This document shows, piece after piece, positions 55,407 to 64,000 of a DNA stretch of 64,000 nucleotides (positions within the stretch are counted from its first letter, which is position 1; every line of letters begins with the position of its first letter). A model generated the notes under the pieces. That model made no database searches and had not been told where the DNA came from. It saw nothing but the letters and a program-made list of their open reading frames with translations. A program made the position numbers and the translations under genes. Origin of the DNA: Xiphydria camelus (Eukaryota > Arthropoda > Insecta > Hymenoptera > Xiphydriidae); contig OY783192.1 of assembly GCA_963678675.1 (NCBI GenBank), forward strand, positions 38,843,250 through 38,907,249. The letters are read 5' to 3'.

Positions 55407-58400
55407 ATGTCTTGTGAACCCTTCTACGGCAAGAAGTACAAGCTCTTCAGCAGCGAAAACTTTGACGAGCTTATGAAGGCTCTTGGTACGTAAAACTGAA
55501 GTAATTTCGAAATTTGTGCAACACATTTTTTTCCACCTGTTCCATGTCAAAAAGGTATTCGACCGTCACTAAAACCTACAGAAATTTGTCCATCAATCCG
55601 GAACACGATTTTCAAAATCCCTGTTATGCTCTCCGAATGATCTGTGTCCAGGAAACGATTTAAAAAATTATCAACTAAAATATCTAAATCCTCAACTCTC
55701 TAAGTCACCACATGAATAAAAAATGAATCGTCATCAAATCCTTCCGATAAAGTGTTTATTTTCGTGATAGACAAAAGTATGTAGGTATTTTATAGATTCT
55801 TAAGCATCTTCGATACATGTGTGTAGATACGAATGCATCGAATGCATACACTCTCTCTAGAAATAACTTATTAGAGATTTCTACACAATCGTATAAACTA
55901 CCGGGATTGTATCTTATCTTATATCCGAGAAACGCTAATTGCCTTGATTACGGGCGTTAACTTCATTACCGTAAAAGCGACGTTAACGTGATAATCAGCA
56001 TGTCCCGTTGTCGTGACAACGACGACAACTGACGTTACCCTGTTAACATTTCAATGTAATCGCATGTACGTGGCTCACGAAAAAAGATTTATTTGTATAA
56101 CGAGAAAGAGATATTTTTGGTCGTCAAACCAGTTTTATTTCAATATCGGTCTAAAGTCCATCAAAATATGTCAACACGAGTTTAGAGTGCACGCCACTCC
56201 TTGGCAGTGGTTCTAGTTATTCCAAAGTACGAAATTAATAATAGATATCTCGTAGGGGCTGCGGCGTTTCGATAAGAGAAAAAATAGTATTTTAAGCAGA
56301 CGTACAGATACATCTTACTCCTACGCGTGTATCCATTTGTTGCGTCCATCCTCCATACCAAGGGGGGGGGTATCGAGTATACTATTTTTTCTTTAAGTAT
56401 CTTTGCCGTAAACTAATCTATGGTCAATATCGTGAGAAATATATACCGGGACAAGCGTTATCACTTTCTCCGTTACAAAGTATGAGATGAAACATTTTCC
56501 TTGGGTACTCGAAGCCGTGAAATATTTGCTTCCTAATCGAGCCATTCATTGCACGCACTTTCGGATGACGCTATCGATCAAAATTTATAACCATTTGTCG
56601 TACTCCTTCAACTTTGCGGAGATGAATCACTCGTTTTGCACGTGATTAATCGACCCTCGCGAATACTGCCACGACCTTCGCGTTATTTATTATTACGGAT
56701 ACTTCTGCAGTAATTTGTGTGCAAATAGCATGCACGGCGAATACCAATCCACCTTTACTAACAAATTCGTTACTACATATATACCTATAGATTATGCGCA
56801 TTACCGGGAAATTTATTCAAGTAGCGTAGAGAGAGCGTGTCTATTTTCTTACCTTTGGTTCAAATTTCACTTCCAGATAAACGATTCGTTCACCAATAAC
56901 ATTAATTCTCTAGTGATTTATTTAGAACTGATGTGTTAATTGGAGGTGAAAAAATCGGACGTTAATCCGCTGATGGTCACGTTCGTCTACCTCCTCGTTA
57001 CCGGATTCTTTTCGGACTTTGTCGCGGAGGACAAGGTTCCTTCTGGTTTCGAGTTATTTTTTAACGTCGCGCTGAAATAACTCTTCCCTTCACGCATTTT
57101 AAACGGCCTCCGGTCGTTGCAAGTGACATAAATACAGAATAGATTCCAAAGGTCGATTAACGTCATCTATGCAACTTCGCACCTAACGAGAGGCGCGGAG
57201 GTTTCTGCGAAACGAGTCGGTACCTTTGGACTCCGGAAAGGAGCTGACGAGTTATCAATTTTTTAATCGCCCGTAAATTCACACAAGTTCTAATGTTAAC
57301 GCGAATGCTGAAATAGGCTGCAGTATAATTTGAGTAATTGTTGAAGCCACAAAGCATCACCGCGACTAACGGAGTTTATAGAATGTTTAGAAATTATTTT
57401 CCCTACTCTTATTTGTTAATTATTTCAATATGGATACATCAAAGCATCGGGAAAAATGTGTTATTCCAGATTGGGGGACTCGGATTGTTTTACAAAATCG
57501 AAGAAATCTCAAGGGGCGCGAGAGAATGATTTGTTGTATTATAATTATAACAATTCAAATTGTTTCTCTCCCGATGCCTTTTCGTCCGGAGCGCCGTTGA
57601 TAACGCGCCGGGCGACGCGTTCCTTTCGTGGCATCGAATAATCTCGGGGTCAATTTCTCTTAAACGAAGTAACTGGCAACCGGTTGTCTCTCGCGTACAA
57701 TACCACACATACAATGCAAAATTTCCGCCCGAACCAAATGCCGACGCTCTCATCCGCGTCTATCCTCTCTTTACCGCGTGCGAACACCACAGGATAAGGA
57801 TCGTTAATGAAGCCGGCCGTCTATATTGAAATTGTGAATAATCGAATCAATTCTAATTCAGTCATCGTGCATCGACTTAGCTCGGTTAAACACTTGTACG
57901 GCTCGGTGGACCGCCGAGCTCGCAGACAGTCCAATTGAGGTCCAATTTAGATCCTTGAATTCATTCTCCAATCGAGGCTAATAAATAATAATCGTGGACT
58001 GAATCGTCGGTCTGTCGCACGCGGGTCTGCGTTCCGTTATGTGCATCGCCGCTTGCCGGGGAGACGTCGAAACGCTCGTTTGCTCGCAATTTTACGTCGC
58101 GTATGCACGGAGAATACCCTTGTAGCGCGATTTTAGTTGTCGGAACGAATCGCGTATAAAATCGGACAAATCTTACGTCGAGCATCCGCATGCATGCATT
58201 TGCTCTCGTACAGAGCGGAACTCGTGTCATTCACTGCACGAGGTTCAAACTTCAAGCGTTTTTCCACCTCTCCTTCCCGACGTTATACGACCAATCGGCA
58301 CACGAACGAATTCCCTCCCAGTACGGACAAAAAGAAAAATCGTTCGACCGATTACGGGATGTATAAATCAGAAGCTCGCGCGTCTTCGGGACTATTCAGT

Positions 58401-60215
58401 CTTCGCCGGTTCGTCGATAGATATCGAATATCGTGTACGCGGTCAGTCGAAGAACAAAGCCAAGGATGAGTTTCTCTGGGAAGAAGTACAAGCTCGAGAA
58501 GAGCGAGAAATTCGACGAGTACATGAAAGCGCTCGGTGAGTGGAGCTTTGGAATTGTCTGAAATAATTTGTGAAACGATTCGTTTTTCTCGCCGCTCTCA
58601 GTTTTACGAGAAATTACTTGGTACATTTTTGGACAATCGGGTGGTAGTTCTCTTTAGCCCCCGCTCGTCAAAGTAACAGCTTTCATTCAAAATTTGCAGT
58701 TATCCAGTATTCGTCGAATATCGATAGGTATTCGCATTTCATTTGAAATCTGTCTATTCCTCGTTCTTCGAGGTAAGACGCTCGAGTCCCTTCCGTTTCT
58801 ATTTACTCGGTGCTGTGAATTTCAAAATAATCGAGCGTCTCTCTAATCCAACAACGATATCTCTTCGACCGTGAACTTGTTCTCGCTATCGTTACCAATA
58901 ACAGTAGTACAAAAAATACACGCACGCGCGCGCACTCACGCACTTGATCATATTTTGTTCGCTGCTCCAATATCGTGGTAGCAAAGTCATCGGTTACACA
59001 GAATTTATTCTCAGATCGAAACAATTGAGCATTTTCGGGCCATCGCAGGGCCCCGCAATCAACTGTATCAGATAATGAATATAGGAGCATCTACGTATGA
59101 CCATACGTAGTCGCATATAGTGCAGGCAAATGCGAGGTGGCAACACTGATCGGAAACGTCTATTTATAGTATTTATGCGTTATCCACTCGGTGCCGGCAA
59201 TAGCGAACTTTACGCAGGAGTCAACATGCAATTCAATTCGAAACTTTCTCACGGTCTGGGGCGAGTAAAATGAATTGATCGAAGAAAAGAAACGGGACAC
59301 TTGCAATTCTTATTCGCAATGGTAACGAGGCACGAGGTGTATCTATTATCTTGTGCATCGCGTTCTAGACGTACCGCGAGGACAATGGAGCGTAATTAAT
59401 TGGTCACGATGCAGAATGAAGTAAACGATAGGACATTACTTCGTACAAGTTCCATCCAAGATTCATCCACGTTCAATTTCTGTATCACGAAGTCCTAAAG
59501 GACATCCCAACGAAATACGTGCTGACGTGCTGTTCTTTGCAGGAGTCGGTTTGGTGACTCGAAAGATGGGTGCCAGCGTCTCTCCCGTCGTAGAATTGAA
59601 CGAGAGCGACGGGGTTTACACCCTGAAGACCACGAGCACTTTTAAGAGTTCCGAGATCAAATTCAAGCCCGGCGAGGAGTTCGACGAAGAGACGCCCGAC
59701 GGGCGTAAGGTCAAGAGTGTGTGCACTCTGGACGGCACCAAATTGATCCAGGTCCAGAAGGGCGACAAGGAGACGATCATCGAGCGAGAGTTCACTCCCA
59801 CGGAAATGAAAGCCGTGAGTACTCGCGCGGACGTTATACATATAGGGATACTTTAATAATCTTTAACGCGCGTAGAGATCTTCCGTGTTATCGTGCGTTA
59901 CGCGCGACGAACTTCTCTTATTATTTTTAACAACTCGAATGGCCGTTCCGACGGCTTCTACAATTGACTGAAATTCCTTCTATTAACGCGCGTACAGTTG
60001 ACGTGATCATTTCAATTTATGCGCTTCTGTAAGTACGGTATAAAGGTCTAGTCTGTCATATGAGGCCGGTAATATCTTCGAGAATGGGATAGATCTAGAG
60101 ACAGATACCACGCCCTGGACTAGGGGTTGCACGCGATTAACGCGTCCGTTAATCGTTTCAGATTATGAAAGTGGACGACATCGTGTGCACGAGAGTCTAC
60201 AGGGTTCAAGAGTAA
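55407..60215 (+). CDS. fabp: Fatty acid-binding protein, isoform from distal first exon
   Basis: Exons 55407-55485, 59543-59814 and 60162-60215 join in phase to 134 aa. The distal first exon encodes MSCEPFYGKKYKLFSSENF, then DELMKALG, and ends in a GTACGT donor. The common exons encode GVGLVTRKMGASVSPVVEL, TLKTTSTFKSSEIKFKPGEE, DETPDGRKVKS-type text, the TIIEREFTP segment and the C-terminal VDDIVCTRVYRVQE. The C-terminal Arg-x-Tyr of the lipid carboxylate clamp is present (RVYR). The product is a ten-strand beta barrel that carries fatty acids in the cytosol. The first intron is 4 kb and contains a second, very similar first exon, so this is one of two predicted isoforms. Confidence 0.88.
55486..58360. 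other. FABP intron between the two first exons
   Basis: 2.9 kb of intron for the distal transcript. It is AT-rich to 57.1 kb and then mixed. There is a nine-base G run at 56363-56371. No additional exon, RNA or element was recognised. Confidence 0.45.
58362..58400 (+). promoter_or_regulatory. TATA box and initiator of proximal FABP exon
   Basis: TATAAA at 58362-58367 is followed 33 bp later by TTCAGT at 58395-58400, matching the arthropod initiator TCAGT. The spacing is close to that of fly TATA promoters, and the start codon follows at 58466. Confidence 0.7.
58466..60215 (+). CDS. fabp: Fatty acid-binding protein, isoform from proximal first exon
   Basis: Exons 58466-58535, 59543-59814 and 60162-60215 give 131 aa, the most usual FABP length. 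The proximal first exon encodes MSFSGKKYKLEKSEKF, then DEYMKALG, and stops at the same codon phase as the distal one (GTGAGT donor). It has its own TATA box and initiator about 70-100 bp upstream. Distal and proximal exons share GKKYKL and MKALG and differ in the helix-turn-helix lid side chains. No second set of downstream exons exists between them, so promoter choice rather than gene duplication is indicated. Alternative first exons are also known to me for the fly fabp gene. Confidence 0.9.
58536..59542. other. FABP intron before common exon 2
   Basis: About 1 kb of intron shared by both transcripts. It contains one TATCGATA at 58719-58726 and the palindrome noted separately. Confidence 0.5.
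59091..59110. repeat. 20-bp perfect-arm palindrome
   Basis: CTACGTATG, two bases, then CATACGTAG. A short cruciform-capable site of unknown meaning in the FABP intron. Confidence 0.7.
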
Positions 60216-60492
60216 GAAGAATCGCAGGAGGAAAAGGCTGATACGAGTCTTTCATGCAAATCGTTCGCATACGGCTGCGTTCTTCGTCACTCGTAGCGCA
60301 CTGATTGGTATCTCGATGGTACCCCGATGTGCCCCTTCGAAGAAAGCGCGTAATTTGTGATAAATCACGCCTGATATTATATGTATCTACGTTTGTATAT
60401 CTTGAGTCTACAACGCGATTTCAAGTAAATTTTCTCATTTTTATATCGCAGTATAAAAGAACATGACGCAGTACGAAAGAAACATCGTATCG

Positions 60493-60498
60493 AATAAA
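60493..60498 (+). terminator. Poly(A) signal
   Basis: AATAAA 278 bp after the FABP stop codon with a T-rich downstream region. Confidence 0.6.
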
Positions 60499-60890
60499 TG
60501 TTATTATTTAAACGACGCATCTTTCGTCGGCTTTTCTCGGGGAGACTTTACTCGGATGCGCGAACTCACGCGACCGTTGCGGTATAAATATACATATAGG
60601 TATATGTATTCCGGCACGCGCGACAAGGGGTAAGGTAAGTACGCCCGCACGAGGCGTCGCGTCGATGTACGATGAATAAATTGCACACAATAAATGCATT
60701 ACGATAGAATTCCATCGGGCTCTAACAGAGTGGGTTTAACTATGGTAGGTTAAAAAGAGAGGTTGTAGGTAGGTACTGCAGGGTACACCCTTTCGGCCTT
60801 CGTCGATAAGTCAGGAATTTATGCAATACTCGATAATATCGGTCAATGATAATAAATCACTCGAATGTCGAGCCGAGTTTCAGAAGCTTG

Positions 60891-60905
60891 CCACGAGGTG
60901 GCGGC
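60891..60905 (+). promoter_or_regulatory. CTCF-like site
   Basis: CCACGAGGTGGCGGC agrees with the conserved CTCF core (CCASYAGRKGGCRSY) at all but one position. It sits between the FABP 3' end and the promoter region of the next gene, where an insulator would make sense. Confidence 0.4.
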
Positions 60906-62284
60906 GCTCCGTACATGCGCGGAAGAATTTCGAATCGGCCCTCGCCGATTGGTCGAAATGAGCGGCTTTCCCCAGGGGAGTGGGGTACAGGGTTTTGCGT
61001 GCCAGCTGCCATGACAGTTCGTCAGTATCGTGCGACATCAACGCGCTGTTAGCTTTTCAATGTCGCGCGCGCGTTTCGCGAGTCGCGGTTTGACCGGTGC
61101 TTTCGTCGCGAGCAGCGACCGGTGAATTCCGAGTGGTGCTACATCGCGCTTGGATCGGCCACGGGCGGCAGTCGTTCGTGCCGAAACACGCGGTTATTTC
61201 GTGAATGGCGGTCCGGCGGTGGCAGTGTGTGACGTCTCGTATCGTGCTAGCTGTCAGGTTTGGTGTGAAAGCCTGGTCCCCGCGGGGTGAATGCTTTTTC
61301 CTGCAATCGGATCGAGAACGATCGACCCGCGTGCTCACGCTTCAGGATCGGCCCGCGAGTGCGTGAGACCCCGTGCGCGTGTTTCTCCTTCTGTGTGTGT
61401 GCGCGTGTGCCGCCGGTGAATTTTTCGTAGTGGACTTGTACGCGAGTGTTGACATACAGGAACGACGTACGGTAATGGGAATGTTTCGTATCTGCCCGTC
61501 GCAGCGGGGGAGAGACGCGAGTGTAACGTCGACGGTGAAGTCACAGGTGGATTGACAGATCAAGAGAAAGAGAGATCGTCGTCCTTCGTCGTACGAAAAT
61601 ATTTACTGATATAGATTTCGCTCGATATCTCTTGGGCGGTGTTGGTGCTTACGAGGAGAGACTTTTCTCTCCTAGTTATCAGGGTTTTTTCCCGTTCGAA
61701 CCAATCGTTAGATTAGATAAAGACTTTATCGGCGAAGGCTGTCACATCGATGACTGCGAATCTTTTCCTCGATAGCGGCGCCTTCGCAGCCAAGTTACTG
61801 CTCAGTTTTCGCGCGACACACCGGTGCCTTCTCACGAGTCGAACCTCGCACTAGCCGTCTTCGGGTGGAAAGTATCCTCGGAGGGATAAGAGGGAAAGAC
61901 CTGAGCGCGTCACTTTCTCTCTCAGCGATCGCGAAAGGTCGCGCGGGTACGGAGAGCTCTCTCCGGGTGGTAGGTTCTCTCGATACATACCGCCGGAAAA
62001 TTCGCTCTCTCTCTCTCTCGGGGGTCGGTGTGCACACCGGGGTTCCGACCGTCCGCAGCAGTCGCGGGGAGGTACGACACGATCGCTCGCGTCCATCGTT
62101 ATCGCCCGAGCATTCCTCGCTGCGGTCGGAGGAGGATCACCGATCAAGGTCGCTCGATCGGTCGCCCGACAGTGATATGAGAGCGCAGGAGCGTTCGTCG
62201 GTGAGCAGAGGAGACGACGACGACGACGAAGAAGGCGGAGAGGAAGCGTAAAGCGAGAATTTGCCGCGGCGGCGAGCGGGGAAG
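60906..62284 (+). promoter_or_regulatory. GC-rich promoter and leader of terminal gene
   Basis: A CpG-rich stretch precedes the start codon at 62285. An upstream open frame from about 61865 runs in the same frame as that start and closes with TAA at 62249-62251. It is rich in Ser and Arg, ending in a GDDDDDEEGGEEA stretch. Whether it is translated, or is simply leader, cannot be told. No transcription start motif could be fixed. Confidence 0.4.
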
Positions 62285-64000
62285 ATGTTTAATTTTATGA
62301 AGAAAGTCGCGGAGAAGGATGACAAGGAGAAGAGGAAGCGCGAGAAGAAGGAGCGGAAGGACGTGAAAAAGCGCGATCGCGGAAGCATGTCCGCCGAGGA
62401 GCTGCTGCGACTCGACGAGGTACGTCCCTGGGTTCATTTACCGCGGTGGTCGCGTGCACTCGCGCACCTCCGTACGCTTGGGCTTTTAGCGGGTGACGGG
62501 GTGCTCGCGCGGAGGGCGAGATGGGCGAGATCCTCCCTCGGTCGCGTCTCATTTTTACGGTCACACCGCGACTCGGCGCTCCGAGAAGCGGCGGCACGAT
62601 CGGCGTATCCGTGTACTTATCGATACGAGATACCGCCGCCGATGTTACTTATCCGTTACGTCATACCATTATTATATCGTCGGTTTTCTTTCGTTAACGC
62701 CGAAGCGGTTGACCGTGGCAAGGCGTGACTCGGCGTGCGTACGCATACTCGCCGGGTAAGCGGCGTAACTTTGCGAGGGACGACGTCCTTGACTCGGTAT
62801 ACCTTAAGTCGAACTTCGTTGCGGGTTTGGAATTTTCCTCTTATTTTAGCCATGTTGGGATGGCGTGTTTTATTTTTCCCCTTCTCCAATTCTCCTCGTT
62901 TCTTTCTCTTTTATTATTTTCCTCCTTTTTTCTTAGTTGATCATTCGGCGCGCATTCCTTTAGACGGGGTATTTGGTCGCCGTGGTGCATTCGAGTGCGT
63001 TCAATTATCGTAGAGAGGGTTAATATTTATTCCTTAAACGGGGATGAGTAACGGGTATTTTGCTCGTTCGATAGATTTGATTCACGACTTCGAATAAAAT
63101 ATCGTCTGGCTGAAATCGCTGGGAAAGTGATTTCTAAGTTCACGCATAGTTCGTATACCACTCGAGAGATTGGCTTCAGGAATAAGTTTCTCCTTTATCG
63201 GGCTCGACAACTGGGATAACGTCGAAGGCAAATTGCGGTGAGAGAGAGAGAAAAGAGAGAGAGTCGATATTTTACGATAGATTTTATAGGTACGCGCGCG
63301 TACTCGCCTGCGAAATAACTCGACGAGGCGCGGGGCGTGGGCAGTTTTCGCGTTCTCACAGCAAAAGTATCGTTAAACTTCAGTGAAATGCCACGAAATA
63401 CAAAACTCGTTATCGAACTTAACAATTAACGCATAATTCATCTCGGAGTTAATTATCAACCGAAAACGCCGCGCGATTGAAAGCGAAATTTCGAAATCTC
63501 GTCATGGTCGGGTCGTATAGCAGCTCTCTCTCCCTCCCTTTCTCTCTCTCACTGTGGAATCCCTTTCCTTGACACGTTCCAGGTACGGCGCTCCCTGAAA
63601 ATTCGCGGACGTCGCAAGGAAAAGGAGAAGCTACCGAGCGGCATCACCGCCGACTACAGCGCCTCCTTCTTCGCCCAGCTGGACCGAGACCTCCTCGACA
63701 ACGCGCCCAATTCCGCCGGCACGAGCTGGACTCGCACGCCAGACGGGTTGACCCAGAGCGACTCCTCGGAGGCCTCTCTCACGAGCCTGACGAACGCGGG
63801 GCGCAAGCCCCTGCCGCCGTTGCCCCCGAAACCGCCGAAGCGCGGGATACTCAAGGGCCCGCGTCTCAGCGTCACCAGCATCGGCAGCAATATCGAGTCA
63901 ACCCTCGTAGTCGTGCAGAACGGCAACGAGCATCATCAGGATTCAAATTTGCTGGTGAGAAATACCCTCCAGAACGAGGTGATAGCCTATCAGAACGTGC
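62285..64000 (+). CDS. N-terminal part of a large adaptor-like protein, truncated by window
   Basis: Two coding exons are visible: 62285-62419 (45 codons) and 63583 to the window end, joined in phase 0 across a 1.16-kb intron. The first encodes a very basic segment, MFNFMKKVAEKDDKEKRK, followed by more Lys/Arg/Glu and MSAEELLRLDE. The second starts VRRSLKIRGRRKEKEKLP, continues SGITADYSASFFAQLDRDLL, then PLPPLPPKPPKRGILKGPR, a proline-rich SH3-ligand-like stretch with a conserved-looking KGPRLSV. The text resembles what I remember of the N-terminus of insect sickie (a NAV2-related neuronal and cytoskeletal protein), but I am not certain enough to name it. The frame is still open at 64000, so the rest lies outside. 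Confidence 0.85.
62420..63582. other. First coding intron of the terminal gene
   Basis: 1.16 kb with pyrimidine-rich tracts and a GA microsatellite; nothing else recognised. Confidence 0.6.
63239..63263. repeat. (GA)n microsatellite
   Basis: About 25 bp of GA repeat with one AAAA interruption. Confidence 0.9.

Noticed and set aside
55407..58535. Two separate FABP genes in tandem
   Set aside because: Only first exons are duplicated. No copy of the common exons lies between 55.5 and 58.4 kb, so alternative first exons are simpler.

Overview
This is a stretch of an insect nuclear genome, most likely a hymenopteran and plausibly an ant. That placement is an inference from intron-split genes with insect-type short introns, insect orthologues such as hillarin and an invertebrate FABP, mariner and MITE debris, and mixed GC content. 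No prokaryotic, organellar or viral gene blocks were seen. Gene models were built by hand from reading frames joined at GT/AG boundaries with matching phase. Coordinates are exact where the phase closes; untranslated ends and transcription starts are mostly unknown.

Layout. 1-7 kb: an internally deleted mariner (825-1121), an unrecognised Lys/Ser- and Glu-rich protein gene (minus, 1307-2666), gene-poor DNA with small tandem repeats, and a TTAA-flanked MITE (6146-6907). 7-12 kb: a small Tyr/Ser/Asn/Gly-rich protein gene (minus, CDS 7089-7319) with a probable distant noncoding first exon near 9.2-9.45 kb and two inverted-repeat elements between, then a Harbinger-like MITE. 12.3-30.5 kb: hillarin (hil, minus), 11 coding exons and 829 aa. 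It joins a LIM domain, a coiled coil and a KY/transglutaminase-like domain. Its 12.3-kb intron is full of short inverted-repeat elements, including a CACTGA-ended family. 30.5-35 kb: gene-poor, repeat-rich.

35-54 kb is a compact housekeeping cluster. It holds a C2H2 zinc-finger gene (plus), FKBP8-like tail-anchored immunophilin (minus), ER cyclophilin B (plus), NAA25, the NatB auxiliary subunit (plus), HPF1 with an N-terminal PBZ finger (minus), and a MADF-BESS regulator (minus). FKBP8/cyclophilin B are divergent; zinc finger/FKBP8 and NAA25/HPF1 are convergent.

55-60 kb: a fatty-acid-binding protein gene with two alternative coding first exons spliced to common exons. 60.2-64 kb: a possible CTCF site, a GC-rich leader and the first two coding exons of a larger gene that runs off the window (N-terminus compatible with a sickie-type protein, not proven).

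The genes do not form one pathway. Links are local: two prolyl isomerase-fold proteins share a promoter region, and HPF1 and NAA25 are protein-modification factors. I found no operon-like novel system. The most unusual signals are the FABP first-exon choice, a MITE whose end supplies part of a hil splice donor, an ER-stress-element-like site before cyclophilin B, and the dense, partly nested MITEs.
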